A DNA stretch of 64,000 nt from positions 1-64,000 of the forward strand of contig DIFE01000081.1 in the NCBI GenBank assembly GCA_002418985.1. The letters are read 5' to 3'. Origin of the DNA: Deltaproteobacteria bacterium UBA5756 (GTDB lineage Bacteria; Desulfobacterota; Syntrophorhabdia; Syntrophorhabdales; Syntrophorhabdaceae). Each line of letters starts with the position of its first letter. Position 1 is the stretch's first letter. Shown here one piece after another: positions 16,217 through 24,709 of the stretch. A program made the position numbers and the translations under genes. The notes under the pieces are model-generated. The model worked only from the letters and a program-made list of their open reading frames with translations, did no database searches and was not told where the DNA came from.

Positions 16217-17386
16217 TCAGTCCGCGTTACTCGCTCGGCCGGCGCCCATGGAATGGCTCAATCCTGCCCCAATGGCCTCGGAAGCGATACGGTAGCTCCT
16301 CATGAGGAACACAAGGGCCGGAATACCGAGCACCGCCGGGACCAATACGGTTGCGATGAACAATCGAAAGACAAACCCGTACATCTCGCCCGCCACCTGG
16401 AAGACGCTTGCATCACTCAGTTTGTCGATATTACTGAAAAGGTAGCCCTCTACCATCTTCAACGCGATCCCGCTCCCCATGCACAGGTTGTAGGCCATGA
16501 CGAGAACATTGAGGACATTGACCGCGACGATCGGAGTCAGCGCAATGGCGAATGCCTTGACGATATTTTGAAAGAACACCTCTTTGCGGGAATCAAAGGC
16601 CATGGTTATGACAGAGAAGGGGAAGGTGACGCAAAATACGGCCGCCCTGACGGCGGCAGCGACAATGACACCGGTGAAGGTGAATATCAGCAGCGTATGA
16701 AAGAGAAAACCGGCGATGGTCCCGATATGACTGCGCACCAGTTCGCGGACAGTCTCCAGGACAAATATCATGCTGCCGGCGTCTACGTTCACCCCGATAC
16801 CACTGGAGATAACGGCCATGTATTCCGATACGACATAGCTGATCATCATCATGAACGCGCCCAGGGCAGGATGGAAAAGGGCAAGACAGGCCGAGGGAGG
16901 GATGAGGGGCAAAAGAAAGATAAGTTGGGCAAGCCGCACCTTGATCGCGTCGACCCATTTTATCTTCACGCCGGCAAGCGGCGACGTCTCCTTGATATCC
17001 GTCAGTTTTTCGGAAAGTTCCTGCGACCCCATTTCCCTTCCCAGTTTGGCCTTGACGGCATCGAGGTTTGCAAAGATCCTACCGTCCCCGACCTGTGTGA
17101 ACCCGGCGGATATGACCATCCGTGGAAACGTCCCGATGAACGTACCGGCTTTGCCGTCCGCTCCACCCAGAAAGGGCAGCGGCGTGCACAGGGCGCAGAT
17201 GATCATGAACCTGCTCGCCTGCTCCTTGACATAGGGCAGGATGTTCTCGTATCCCTTCTTGTAAAGCGTGAAGACTATCCGGGAGCTTCCCATGAAGAAG
17301 GCAAGGGCGGTGACGATGGCGGCCACCTGTTGCTCCACCTGCGCGACGAGTTGAGAGGATTGCGCCAGAAGGTCCGTCGGGTTCAT
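16217..17386 (-). CDS. polytopic inner-membrane protein, possibly VirB6/TrbL- or DotA/TraY-like
   Basis: The 389-residue protein has about seven hydrophobic segments, a soluble loop at about 85-150 (FTQVGDGRIFANLDAVKAK region) and a charged C-terminus. It lacks a cleavable signal. The overall plan resembles conjugation-type membrane proteins of the VirB6/DotA kind, and the window contains a type IVB apparatus lacking an obvious DotA. It lies 12 kb from that cluster, however, and I see no diagnostic motif. It is the same strand as the cluster and stands alone between the channel gene and the secreted protein gene. Treat the family suggestion as weak. Confidence 0.65.
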   Translation of the reverse strand: MNPTDLLAQSSQLVAQVEQQVAAIVTALAFFMGSSRIVFTLYKKGYENILPYVKEQASRFMIICALCTPLPFLGGADGKAGTFIGTFPRMVISAGFTQVGDGRIFANLDAVKAKLGREMGSQELSEKLTDIKETSPLAGVKIKWVDAIKVRLAQLIFLLPLIPPSACLALFHPALGAFMMMISYVVSEYMAVISSGIGVNVDAGSMIFVLETVRELVRSHIGTIAGFLFHTLLIFTFTGVIVAAAVRAAVFCVTFPFSVITMAFDSRKEVFFQNIVKAFAIALTPIVAVNVLNVLVMAYNLCMGSGIALKMVEGYLFSNIDKLSDASVFQVAGEMYGFVFRLFIATVLVPAVLGIPALVFLMRSYRIASEAIGAGLSHSMGAGRASNAD

Positions 17387-17507
17387 GACGGCCCGCTCAG
17401 TTCATTTTTCTCCACACATTATATATAGCGCCCCACTTCCATCAATGACTTTTTAGTCAACGACCCTTATGCACCGCCCGGAAGACTGCTGATTTCCTGC
17501 CCGGCCC

Positions 17508-20168
17508 TTATCGCCTCAATGTAAAGGAACGCGGCGGGTTTCCGGAATGGGTTTCGCCGCCCTGCCATTTTTTCTTGATCGTCACCGTTTTCCCATCATC
17601 ATTCCATTGGACATGAAAGGGGTATAGCGTTCCCTGAAGTTCGTTATTGTTTGTTCCAATGGTAAAGGTGGCCTTTGCGGTAATCGATCCCACTGCTTGC
17701 GACACCCTCATATCCTGCAGGTATTGGTTTATGACCCCGGGGCTGTTGAAGCTCAGTATAACCGAAACGGTCTTTCCCGATAGTGAGCCGGAGACGGGGA
17801 TGCTGCCGCCTGGGGTTTGCATGGAACCGCTGACGCTGGAGCCGGACTGGCTGAGGCTCATCTTGCCGTTGAACCGGCCCTTCGAATCGACCGCGTTCCA
17901 TGTCCCGTTCAGCGAGAACTGGGTGGCGGGAAGTTTCGCCGCCGTGTAGGCCCTGCCGACAGGTATGTTCGTATCCGGCTGCCTGGTCGGGGTCGTCCCG
18001 GTGGATGTTCCGGGCTTGCTCGACCCACCCAGGATCGCCGACATGAGGTCTCCGAGCGGGTCGGGTTTTTCTCCTTTCCTGACCACCGTTACGCTGTGGA
18101 AGGCTTGGGCCAGCTTGACCGGTTTCGGCTGATACTTCATCCACAACTCTGCCGTGACGTGATATGTTCCCGGAGCACTTGCCGGAAAGGAAATGGATTT
18201 GCTGTAATTATATCTCCTGCCGTTCACCACCCAGCTGTAGTAAAGTGCCGAAGCCGGCACGTTTGTGTCACCGACGGCGGCATTAAGTTCAATCCCGTCC
18301 CCCACTTCGACCGAGGACGGCCCGCTGACGGAGATAGACCCGTTTGCAGGATCAGGACCTGCGGCAACGAAAACATGGGCCGCGTCCCCCGCCTTCACCC
18401 ATTTGCCGCCCACCGCCTGCCAGACGACGACGCGGACGGTGTTCCGGCCCGCCCGTGTCACCTTCAAGGACTCCCTGTCGCCGTTGCCTCCGAATTTCGC
18501 GCCGTCTACAGACCAGCCGAAGGTGTAGGTCGCCTCCTTGTCACTGTTGCTGAGCTGTTTCACCTGCGCCCTGAAGGAGGCGTCCTCGCCCACCTTGCTT
18601 TCGCCGGGCCCGCTCAAGCTCACGCTGATCCTGCGCTGTTCGGCGACGATCTTGTGGACGGCGTCCCCGAGAAGCACGTTTCCTGTGCCGGGGCGATGCA
18701 CATAGACGACAAGGCTGACGATGTATGCCCCCGGATGAATGAGATTCCTCTTGAACCTGGCGGTGGAGGCAAGCACCGTATTATCTCCCGCGAGACGCCA
18801 TGCGTACTTGAGAGCGGGCTTGACCGCTTCCGTAGCTTCGACCTCAGCTTCAAGCTCCACGACGTCGCCCGTGAAAGCCTGACCCGTGCCGTTGATCTTA
18901 ACGGTTATCCGCGGCTTTAGATTGAAATTGACGAGAACGGGCGTCTCGGCGCTTTTCTCGTCCCTGGGCCTTACGGCGATCTTGCGGGTCTCCGGGGCAA
19001 ATCCGTCCGCCTCGGCGGTGAACGTGTACGTCCCGGAAGGGACCTTGTCAAACCGGGCGTCCCCGGTCTCACCCGTTGTCTCAGGAGACCGGGAAGACAT
19101 GCGGACCTTTGCATCGGCAACGGGAATGGAACCGGACCTCACCGTGACGACAATGGTGCTCAGTATGGGCTCCAGCGTCACCGTGCGGCTCTCTTCCCTT
19201 GATGGGGCAAGCTGCACCGATTCCGAATATCCGAGAAAACCGTCCGCCGAGACGCGAAGGGTGTACGTCGCCGGCTTCACGCCCTTTGCCGTGACGGCAC
19301 CGTCCTTTCCGGTTGTCCCGCTGTATGTGACATTACCGGTTATTGTCACGTGGGCGCCGCTCACCGGGATTCCCTGGCTGTCCCTGACCTCAATTTTCAT
19401 TTCCCTCAGGTTTATTCTCGTCTTGTCGATAACTTCTTTTCGTGCCTCTTCCAGGTCTTTCTTCGTCTTTCCCTCGTCGGAAGAAAAGCTGTTATAGCCC
19501 TGGTGCTTCTGCATCAACTCTCCCCAGCTTTCCGTCTTTATGCCATTCCAGGCGCTGTTGTCAAAGCTCTTGAAATTCCCTTCCGAGCCTCCATGCGCCC
19601 AGAGGTCGAAAGAATAGGGAACCCCGTCAATAACGACAACCGGGGCCACGTGGTTGATATTCGCATCCAGAAAATATCCGCTGTTGAGGGCCTGCAAACC
19701 GTCCTTGTATCCTACAATGGAATGTATCTGGCCGCCATCGAACCCTGCCCCCTTGAGCGTCTCCGTCAGGGCATCATTCAAATAGACGCACGTCCCCACC
19801 GACCCGTCGCCGTACCTCACCGAGGCGTCAATGCGACCTGCGAGAGATGTATTGGGGGTGATGCCGTTCCTTTCAAGCTCTTTTGCGACTTCCGTGGCGA
19901 CGTATCTTGCCTTGTCGAGCTCATTCGCGGGGGCGTTTGCCTTGAGCTGTTCACCGTACTTCTTCCAGTAATCGGGGGTTGGAACCGGAGTTTTCGTGCT
20001 TTGTGTATCGGGAGCCGGATACCCATGGTCTTTCCGAATATCACTCGGCAAAGGTCTGTCGGCATATGACGTTCCCGGGACGATCACCGCAAGGAGCGCG
20101 ATACAGACGGCAATAGATATACAATACTTGAGGGTCCGGGCGTTGCGTGTTCGGCGCTGACTGTCCAT
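17508..20168 (-). CDS. large secreted protein with transglutaminase-like domain, carboxypeptidase-regulatory and PKD-like repeats
   Basis: The start at ATG 20168 (886 residues) is chosen because GGGAGA lies 7 bases upstream and a signal peptide follows directly (TLKYCISIAVCIALLAVIVP, cleavage near SYA-D). Residues about 70-260 look like a papain/transglutaminase-type domain: a Cys in VGTCVYLND, a His in NHVAPVV and an Asp in YSFDLWAHG in the expected order. Two carboxypeptidase-regulatory-like beta domains follow (about 285-450; GAHVTITG and KVRMSSRS), then PKD/Ig-like segments (about 460-720), a low-complexity linker and a C-terminal beta-rich domain (about 760-886). The protein is exported and probably binds or crosslinks cell-surface or extracellular polymers; substrate unknown. 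The gene is divergent from rlpA. Confidence 0.82.
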   Translation of the reverse strand: MDSQRRTRNARTLKYCISIAVCIALLAVIVPGTSYADRPLPSDIRKDHGYPAPDTQSTKTPVPTPDYWKKYGEQLKANAPANELDKARYVATEVAKELERNGITPNTSLAGRIDASVRYGDGSVGTCVYLNDALTETLKGAGFDGGQIHSIVGYKDGLQALNSGYFLDANINHVAPVVVIDGVPYSFDLWAHGGSEGNFKSFDNSAWNGIKTESWGELMQKHQGYNSFSSDEGKTKKDLEEARKEVIDKTRINLREMKIEVRDSQGIPVSGAHVTITGNVTYSGTTGKDGAVTAKGVKPATYTLRVSADGFLGYSESVQLAPSREESRTVTLEPILSTIVVTVRSGSIPVADAKVRMSSRSPETTGETGDARFDKVPSGTYTFTAEADGFAPETRKIAVRPRDEKSAETPVLVNFNLKPRITVKINGTGQAFTGDVVELEAEVEATEAVKPALKYAWRLAGDNTVLASTARFKRNLIHPGAYIVSLVVYVHRPGTGNVLLGDAVHKIVAEQRRISVSLSGPGESKVGEDASFRAQVKQLSNSDKEATYTFGWSVDGAKFGGNGDRESLKVTRAGRNTVRVVVWQAVGGKWVKAGDAAHVFVAAGPDPANGSISVSGPSSVEVGDGIELNAAVGDTNVPASALYYSWVVNGRRYNYSKSISFPASAPGTYHVTAELWMKYQPKPVKLAQAFHSVTVVRKGEKPDPLGDLMSAILGGSSKPGTSTGTTPTRQPDTNIPVGRAYTAAKLPATQFSLNGTWNAVDSKGRFNGKMSLSQSGSSVSGSMQTPGGSIPVSGSLSGKTVSVILSFNSPGVINQYLQDMRVSQAVGSITAKATFTIGTNNNELQGTLYPFHVQWNDDGKTVTIKKKWQGGETHSGNPPRSFTLRR

Positions 20169-20369
20169 GGCGTATCTCCCGATATGAGCTTTATAAAGGA
20201 TATGAGGTCGTACAATGTCCTCGGCATGCAGAACATATTTAAACAAATTTGCCGCGGAAAATCTATCTATTGCAGTCACGATACCCCGACGCAGCCCGGT
20301 TTTGTCCATCGAAAGGGCTTCCGTACTTGTTCTATTCCTCTTTTGAATATGCTAGGCTCTGTATCAGGT

Positions 20370-21104
20370 ATGACTTCGACCTGTTCACTATACAGACTGG
20401 TGCGTTCAATCAGGCAATCTCCTATCCGGGTTCTTTTCATCGTTCCCATCTGTCTTTTCCTTGTACAGTGTTCGATAGTCAAGGCGCCCTATACAGTCGT
20501 CAAAACAACCATTAAAGGCAGCTACTATGTAGTAAAAGGCACGTACGAACTCACAGCGGGTACGACAAAAATAGTCTACAAGGTTGGAAAATATACCTTT
20601 AAGGTCGTAAAGGCCCCAATGGACTGGGCGTTTACCAATGAAGATATTGAAACGATCGACGACCTGCCGCCGAAAGAGGCCATCCGCAAAGGCCGGGTGA
20701 AAACCGCACCCTACACGGTGAAGGGAAAGAGATATTATCCCATGTCCGTCGAGAAGGCAAAGTCTTACCAGGAAACGGGCACGGCTTCATGGTATGGCGA
20801 CGAGACCCTGCGTTACAATAAAGGACGCATGACCGCAAACGGAGAGGTCTTCGATCCGAAACAAATGACCGCGGCCCACAAATACCTTCCCCTTCCGACC
20901 CACGTGAAGGTCACAAATCTGGAAAACAACCGTTCCATTATCGTAAGGGTAAACGACAGGGGTCCGTTCCCCAGTGACTATAACGCCTCATCAGGTGAAC
21001 GGATCATTGACGTCTCCGCCGGTGCCGCCAAAAAACTGGGATTCTATAATAAGGGGCTGGCAAGGGTAAAGGTCGAGACGATAGAACTCAAGCAGGAAGG
21101 CTGA
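20370..21104 (+). CDS. rlpA: RlpA-like septal-ring lytic transglycosylase lipoprotein
   Basis: The C-terminal half has the double-psi beta-barrel signature of RlpA: TASWYGDETL, GRMTANGEVFDP, MTAAHKYLPLPTHVKVTN and VRVNDRGPF. A lipoprotein signal ends in LFLVQC. I start it at ATG 20370 (244 residues); the frame is open from 20184, and a GTG near 20399 directly before the signal is a further option, none with a clear ribosome site. Between signal and barrel is a curious repetitive Val/Lys/Thr/Tyr-rich segment (KAPYTVVKTTIKGSYYVVKG). RlpA cleaves denuded peptidoglycan at septa in the outer-membrane periplasmic face. Confidence 0.85.
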   Translation: MTSTCSLYRLVRSIRQSPIRVLFIVPICLFLVQCSIVKAPYTVVKTTIKGSYYVVKGTYELTAGTTKIVYKVGKYTFKVVKAPMDWAFTNEDIETIDDLPPKEAIRKGRVKTAPYTVKGKRYYPMSVEKAKSYQETGTASWYGDETLRYNKGRMTANGEVFDPKQMTAAHKYLPLPTHVKVTNLENNRSIIVRVNDRGPFPSDYNASSGERIIDVSAGAAKKLGFYNKGLARVKVETIELKQEG

Positions 21105-21115
21105 TTTTCCCCGCA

Positions 21116-21550
21116 TCACCGGGCGACATCGGGATCGATCGGTTTGTCCGTCCTGTAGGATACGCTCTTCATGGTCGCGATCAGAGTGCGCGCCACGCCA
21201 TCTTCCATATATACATTGAACAGAAACGCGCCCGTGCGCCTTGTCGTCGATATAGTCTGTCCCTCTACCACAAGTACGGTGTCCGGACGGGGGCTTGCAT
21301 GGTAGATGATGGAACATTCGAGGGCAACGCAGATGGTGTTCCTGTTATTCCCGAGAACGGAAAACGCGGTATCCGCAAGGGAGTAGATGACCGCGCCATG
21401 GGGCCGGTCATAGAAGTTCAGCATGTTCCTTCTGAGGCCGAGGTGCATCCGGATGGTATCGTCCGTCAGTTCGTCGAGAACAATCCCGAGGGACCTGGCG
21501 TATTCATCTCTGCCAAACTGCTTCCTTGCAATTTCCAGGTGTTCCTTCAT
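21116..21550 (-). CDS. PaaI-type hotdog thioesterase
   Basis: The 144-residue protein has the single hotdog fold of PaaI/YbgC thioesterases. The conserved centre is DRPHGAVIYSLADTAFSV, where the Gly-x-Ile-x-x-Leu-x-Asp pattern places the family catalytic acid at the Asp of LADTAF. The strand pattern TVLVVEGQTISTTRRTGAFLFNVYM follows. It probably hydrolyses acyl- or aryl-CoA thioesters in the cytoplasm; substrate unknown. It converges on rlpA with 11 bases between and lies 16 bases after the pseudouridine synthase gene, so the two form an operon. Confidence 0.85.
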   Translation of the reverse strand: MKEHLEIARKQFGRDEYARSLGIVLDELTDDTIRMHLGLRRNMLNFYDRPHGAVIYSLADTAFSVLGNNRNTICVALECSIIYHASPRPDTVLVVEGQTISTTRRTGAFLFNVYMEDGVARTLIATMKSVSYRTDKPIDPDVAR

Positions 21551-21566
21551 GGGCAGCCCTCACGTG

Positions 21567-22463
21567 CTATGACAGCGTTCTTCTACTCTCAAAACATCGG
21601 TCCCGTCCTGTCAGAGGGTCCGGGAAAGAGATGGACCGTGCCAACAGTTTCAGGGGGAAGGAAAAGTCATCGTAGGCTGCTGGTTGCACGTTGGGGTAGA
21701 TCCTGTCATTGATGATCGGGATTCCCAGGGCAGCCAGATGCACCCGCAACTGGTGTTTCCTTCCGGTACGGGGGATCAGCCGGTAGAGGGTAATCTCGCC
21801 CGTTTCCCGAAGAACATCTATCCAGGTCTCGGAATTCGGTATACCCTCGACTTCCCGCATCCGGAAAAAAGGCTTCCCTTCCGCCATACAACTGCGATAG
21901 GAAACAGGAAAGCTGCGCCCCGGAAGGGTGGGGGCCAGCGCTTCGTAGACCTTCTCCACCTTTCGCTTCTGGAAGAGCGATGCATAGTCACCCCGCGTTC
22001 CGGGGTTAACGGAAAATATGACGAGGCCCGCGGTCTCCCTGTCGATACGATGGAGGGGCACAAGATCTTCCAGCACAAGCTTCTTCTTCAAACGGACGAG
22101 AAGCGTCTCATGAAGAAATACGCCGGAAGGCACGACAGGCAAAAAATGGGGCTTATCCGCCACCAGGATGTGATCGTCCCGGTAAAGGATGTCTTCCTCG
22201 AAAGGGATCGGCGTTTCCTCCCGCGGTTCGCGGTAGTAAAAGACAAACCCTCCCCGGCGACAGGGAGTGTCGGGCCCTATGGGCACTCCTTTTTCATCTA
22301 CCACCTGCCCCTTGTTCATGCGCGAGATCCAACTGGCTGATGTCACCTTCGGAAATCGTTCCTTCAGATATTCAAGAATGTTCTGCCCCGAACTGCAGGA
22401 GATTCTGAGACAGCTCGGTCCCACGCCTTCGATTGTAGGAAGAGGTATATTCATCGGTTTCAT
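21567..22463 (-). CDS. RluA-family RNA pseudouridine synthase
   Basis: The 298-residue protein has an S4-like N-terminal region (about 20-75), then the RluA catalytic domain with the invariant Asp in HRIDRETAG (about residue 145) and the family C-terminal motifs LIPRTGRKHQLRVHLAALG and DRIYPN. It converts a uridine to pseudouridine in rRNA or tRNA; the site cannot be read from sequence. It is the first gene of a two-gene operon with the thioesterase and is divergent from the gene at 22593. Confidence 0.92.
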   Translation of the reverse strand: MKPMNIPLPTIEGVGPSCLRISCSSGQNILEYLKERFPKVTSASWISRMNKGQVVDEKGVPIGPDTPCRRGGFVFYYREPREETPIPFEEDILYRDDHILVADKPHFLPVVPSGVFLHETLLVRLKKKLVLEDLVPLHRIDRETAGLVIFSVNPGTRGDYASLFQKRKVEKVYEALAPTLPGRSFPVSYRSCMAEGKPFFRMREVEGIPNSETWIDVLRETGEITLYRLIPRTGRKHQLRVHLAALGIPIINDRIYPNVQPAAYDDFSFPLKLLARSISFPDPLTGRDRCFESRRTLS

Positions 22464-22592
22464 GATTTTACCACAAATAAACGCACATCGTCTCTACACC
22501 TGTCACGGCATTCCGCAAAAAAACTGCTTGTATATCTTCCCGTTTGAATAGATAATGAGCTACAGTCAAAAAGTTGAGGAGGTACGACCGCA

Positions 22593-23081
22593 ATGAGCCA
22601 TATCTCGAGATTCCTCGTTATATTTCTGGCAGTCTTCCTGTTCCTTTCGGGCGCGGCAAGCGCACAGTGGGTCTACCTGGGAAGAAAGGCCATAGGAAAA
22701 GTAAAGCAATTCACCAGCGAACCGGCAGGCAGCCAGGAGTCGCAGCCCGCCGATCAATCACAGAAAACCCCTCAGCCCGGATACGATGTCGCCACAGTCC
22801 TCCTCAAGGCCCCCGCCGACAGAGTCTACAAGACCGCCATCAACGTATTGCAGGCAAACAAGGATATCAGGATAAGCAAGAAAGATGACAAAGCACTCAG
22901 CATAGAGTTCGTCGACGGCAGCCTCGCGGTGGGGATGCAGATAAGCCCCGTCTCGGAGAAGGTCAGTCAGCTTCTCGCGGTTTCCACAACATCGGGAAAA
23001 CAGGGCACTTCAATTGTGCTCAACGGGATCATGCGGGTATGCAAAGAGATGGGCGTACAATGCCAGTCCGCCGATAAGTAG
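22593..23081 (+). CDS. hypothetical exported protein
   Basis: A strong GAGGAGG site precedes this 162-residue protein. It has a clear signal peptide (FLVIFLAVFLFLSGAASA, cleavage before QW), a Gln/Ser/Pro-rich linker (about 45-65) and a compact alpha/beta domain (about 68-160) beginning VATVLLKAPADRVYKTAINVL. The domain layout recalls small periplasmic or lipoprotein families of the DUF3568 type, but I cannot assign it. It stands alone. Confidence 0.7.
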   Translation: MSHISRFLVIFLAVFLFLSGAASAQWVYLGRKAIGKVKQFTSEPAGSQESQPADQSQKTPQPGYDVATVLLKAPADRVYKTAINVLQANKDIRISKKDDKALSIEFVDGSLAVGMQISPVSEKVSQLLAVSTTSGKQGTSIVLNGIMRVCKEMGVQCQSADK

Positions 23082-23167
23082 CCGATCGGTCAATAATCTG
23101 TCGTCCGGGCCATGATCGGGTGCGCCCGGGCATCGCACTTCGATCTGTTACTACCCCATGCATCCTC

Positions 23168-23195
23168 TGTCATTCCGGTCAGGGCCGGAACGACA
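23168..23195. repeat. REP-like palindrome
   Basis: TGTCATTCCGG (168-178 of the 23-kb block) and CCGGAACGACA (185-195) form a stem with one mismatch and a six-base loop. There is no T-run, so it is not a canonical terminator. Intergenic palindromes opening TGTCATTCCGG are common dispersed repeats in bacteria. A differently built perfect palindrome disrupts a toxin gene at 48325-48344. Confidence 0.5.
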
Positions 23196-23271
23196 CCTGG
23201 AAAAACCGGAATGAAATTTCCCGTTGATTAGATGTTCAATTTTAACATATTCTAACTGAAAGGAGAATATA

Positions 23272-23646
23272 GTGAGGCTACAAGAAGTCAGAGAGATACT
23301 CGACGCGGATATTATTGTTGGTAAAGACCAGATGGACATGGAGGTAACGGCTGCTTTTGGCGCTGATTTGATGAGTGACGTTTTGGCTTTCGCCAAACCG
23401 GGAAGTCTTTTGCTCACCGGGCTTACAAATCCCCAGATTATTCGTACATCCGATGTTCTTGACATTGCGGCCATCATACTGGTGCGCGGAAAACAGCCTT
23501 TGCCGGAAACGGTACAGCTTGCGGAGGAACTGCGAATCCCGCTTCTCACCACACAATACATCCTCTTTGAAGCAGTCGGCAGACTGTACAGCAAAGGTAT
23601 CGTTGGCTGCATAGAAAAGGTCGGCAAGACACGTGACTTCTCATGA
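23272..23646 (+). CDS. DRTGG-domain protein
   Basis: GTG start behind AAAGGAG. The 124-residue protein matches stand-alone DRTGG domains (a CBS-linked ligand-binding fold), with the segment LREVREILDADIIVGKDQM-like start, LLLTGLTNPQIIRTSDVLDI in the middle and a C-terminal RIPLLTTQYILFEAVGRLY stretch. Such proteins often sit directly before a serine-kinase-type anti-sigma ATPase, as here, with a 14-base overlap, and near redox or hydrogenase operons in anaerobes. A sensory role is inferred; the ligand is unknown. Confidence 0.8.
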   Translation: MRLQEVREILDADIIVGKDQMDMEVTAAFGADLMSDVLAFAKPGSLLLTGLTNPQIIRTSDVLDIAAIILVRGKQPLPETVQLAEELRIPLLTTQYILFEAVGRLYSKGIVGCIEKVGKTRDFS

Positions 23647-24079
23647 GACTTATGAGAGGTCCTTTCCCGTGGAAGCGGGATTCGAGAACGCCGGGCGTGT
23701 CGCCGGTCAGGTAAAGGCACTGCTGACAGATATGAGTCTCCCCAGGCAGGTGATCCGGAGAGCCTCCGTGGTCACCTATGAGGCGGAAATGAACATCTGT
23801 TCCTATGCAAACCGCGGCGCGATAGCGCTCCGGGTAACACCCAAATTCATAACCATCGAAGCGATCGACGAAGGAGAAGGCATAAGCGATATCGGATTGG
23901 CCATGAAAGAAGGCTACTCAACGGCTACCGACAAAATCCGAAGCATGGGTTTTGGGGCCGGCATGGGACTATCCAATATGAGAAAATTTTCGGACACCTT
24001 TCGGATTATTTCAGAGGTCGGCAAGGGCACCCATTTGAAAATGCTCATACGCATCAGAGAGAGCAACGAGAGTCAATGA
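23633..24079 (+). CDS. RsbW/SpoIIAB-like ATP-binding anti-sigma-type kinase
   Basis: The 148-residue protein is a single GHKL ATPase domain. The N-box is VVTYEAEMNICSYAN, the G1-like motif is DEGEGI and the G2 motif is GFGAGMGLSNMRKFSD, close to the pattern of anti-sigma-factor kinases of the HATPase_c_2 type. It overlaps the DRTGG gene and must be coexpressed. No sigma factor or anti-anti-sigma protein is nearby, so its target is not known. Confidence 0.85.
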   Translation: MTSHETYERSFPVEAGFENAGRVAGQVKALLTDMSLPRQVIRRASVVTYEAEMNICSYANRGAIALRVTPKFITIEAIDEGEGISDIGLAMKEGYSTATDKIRSMGFGAGMGLSNMRKFSDTFRIISEVGKGTHLKMLIRIRESNESQ

Positions 24080-24193
24080 CGCCCGTATATCTGATGGACC
24101 CTTCGGATTGCACAGTGCACCTTCGAAGCCCCATGTATTACCCCCACCGCCAACCGTAGCGAGGCTATCGACCATGCCGAGGCAGAACCGTAG

Positions 24194-24208
24194 GTCCGAG
24201 TCGGACCA
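24194..24208. promoter_or_regulatory. 15-bp palindrome upstream of a promoter
   Basis: GGTCCGA-G-TCGGACC is a perfect inverted repeat with a one-base centre, 11 bases before the -35 of the promoter at 24219. The short centre fits a dimeric regulator operator better than an RNA hairpin. Confidence 0.35.
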
Positions 24209-24218
24209 GTCTGGAGCT

Positions 24219-24247
24219 TGGCCTTTCCTCAACCGTGTTGTATAATC
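24219..24247 (+). promoter_or_regulatory. promoter of the hotdog/YkgJ-like gene pair
   Basis: TTGGCC (24219-24224) and a perfect TATAAT (24242-24247) are 17 bases apart, 19 bases upstream of the ATG at 24266. The 187-base gap 24080-24265 otherwise holds only the palindrome at 24194. Confidence 0.55.
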
Positions 24248-24265
24248 AAATGAGAGCAACGCCTT

Positions 24266-24709
24266 ATGAATCTTAACAGAAAACAAATCGGAAAATTGCT
24301 TGAATTATCGGAGAACTACGTTGTCATCGATAAGGCGGCGTATGATCCGCAGTACCCAAACGATCTCAGGGTTTTAAAATTGCTGGCGAAAGATGACATT
24401 GATTTTATAAGCCATATATCGGGCTATCACATATATCCGGATTATGCCATTGCAAAGATTGTGAATCAGGGAATACGACTTCTGGTCTGTCTTCTCTACC
24501 CCGATCTTAAGGATATCCCTGTCGGCATGATCGAACACATTAAATTGAGGGGACAACTCTATCCAAACGACGAGATGAATATATTGATTAAAAAGTGGCA
24601 GGATAGGAGCAGGATAGCAAAGTTCGAAATTGGAATTGAGAACCAGAGAGGTTTTCTGGTATACGAATCGACAGTCTATGGAACTCCTATTGAAAGAAAA
24701 CCGGGTTGA
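24266..24709 (+). CDS. hotdog-fold protein, FabZ/dehydratase-like
   Basis: The 147-residue protein resembles short beta-hydroxyacyl-ACP dehydratase-like hotdog proteins. A central helix region (YHIYPDYAIAKIVNQGIRLLVC) stands where FabZ has the pocket helix, and the following strands IEHIKLRGQLYPNDEMNILIK and GFLVYESTVYG match the fold. The FabZ catalytic His-Phe-Pro motif is not obvious, so enzymatic activity is doubtful. It is the first gene of a pair with the Cys-cluster protein. Confidence 0.55.
   Translation: MNLNRKQIGKLLELSENYVVIDKAAYDPQYPNDLRVLKLLAKDDIDFISHISGYHIYPDYAIAKIVNQGIRLLVCLLYPDLKDIPVGMIEHIKLRGQLYPNDEMNILIKKWQDRSRIAKFEIGIENQRGFLVYESTVYGTPIERKPG

Noticed and set aside
16208..17428. 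406-residue plus-strand frame opposite the polytopic membrane protein
   Set aside because: It is extremely rich in Asp, Gly, His and Arg, as expected for the complement of hydrophobic codons; the minus-strand frame has clear membrane helices.
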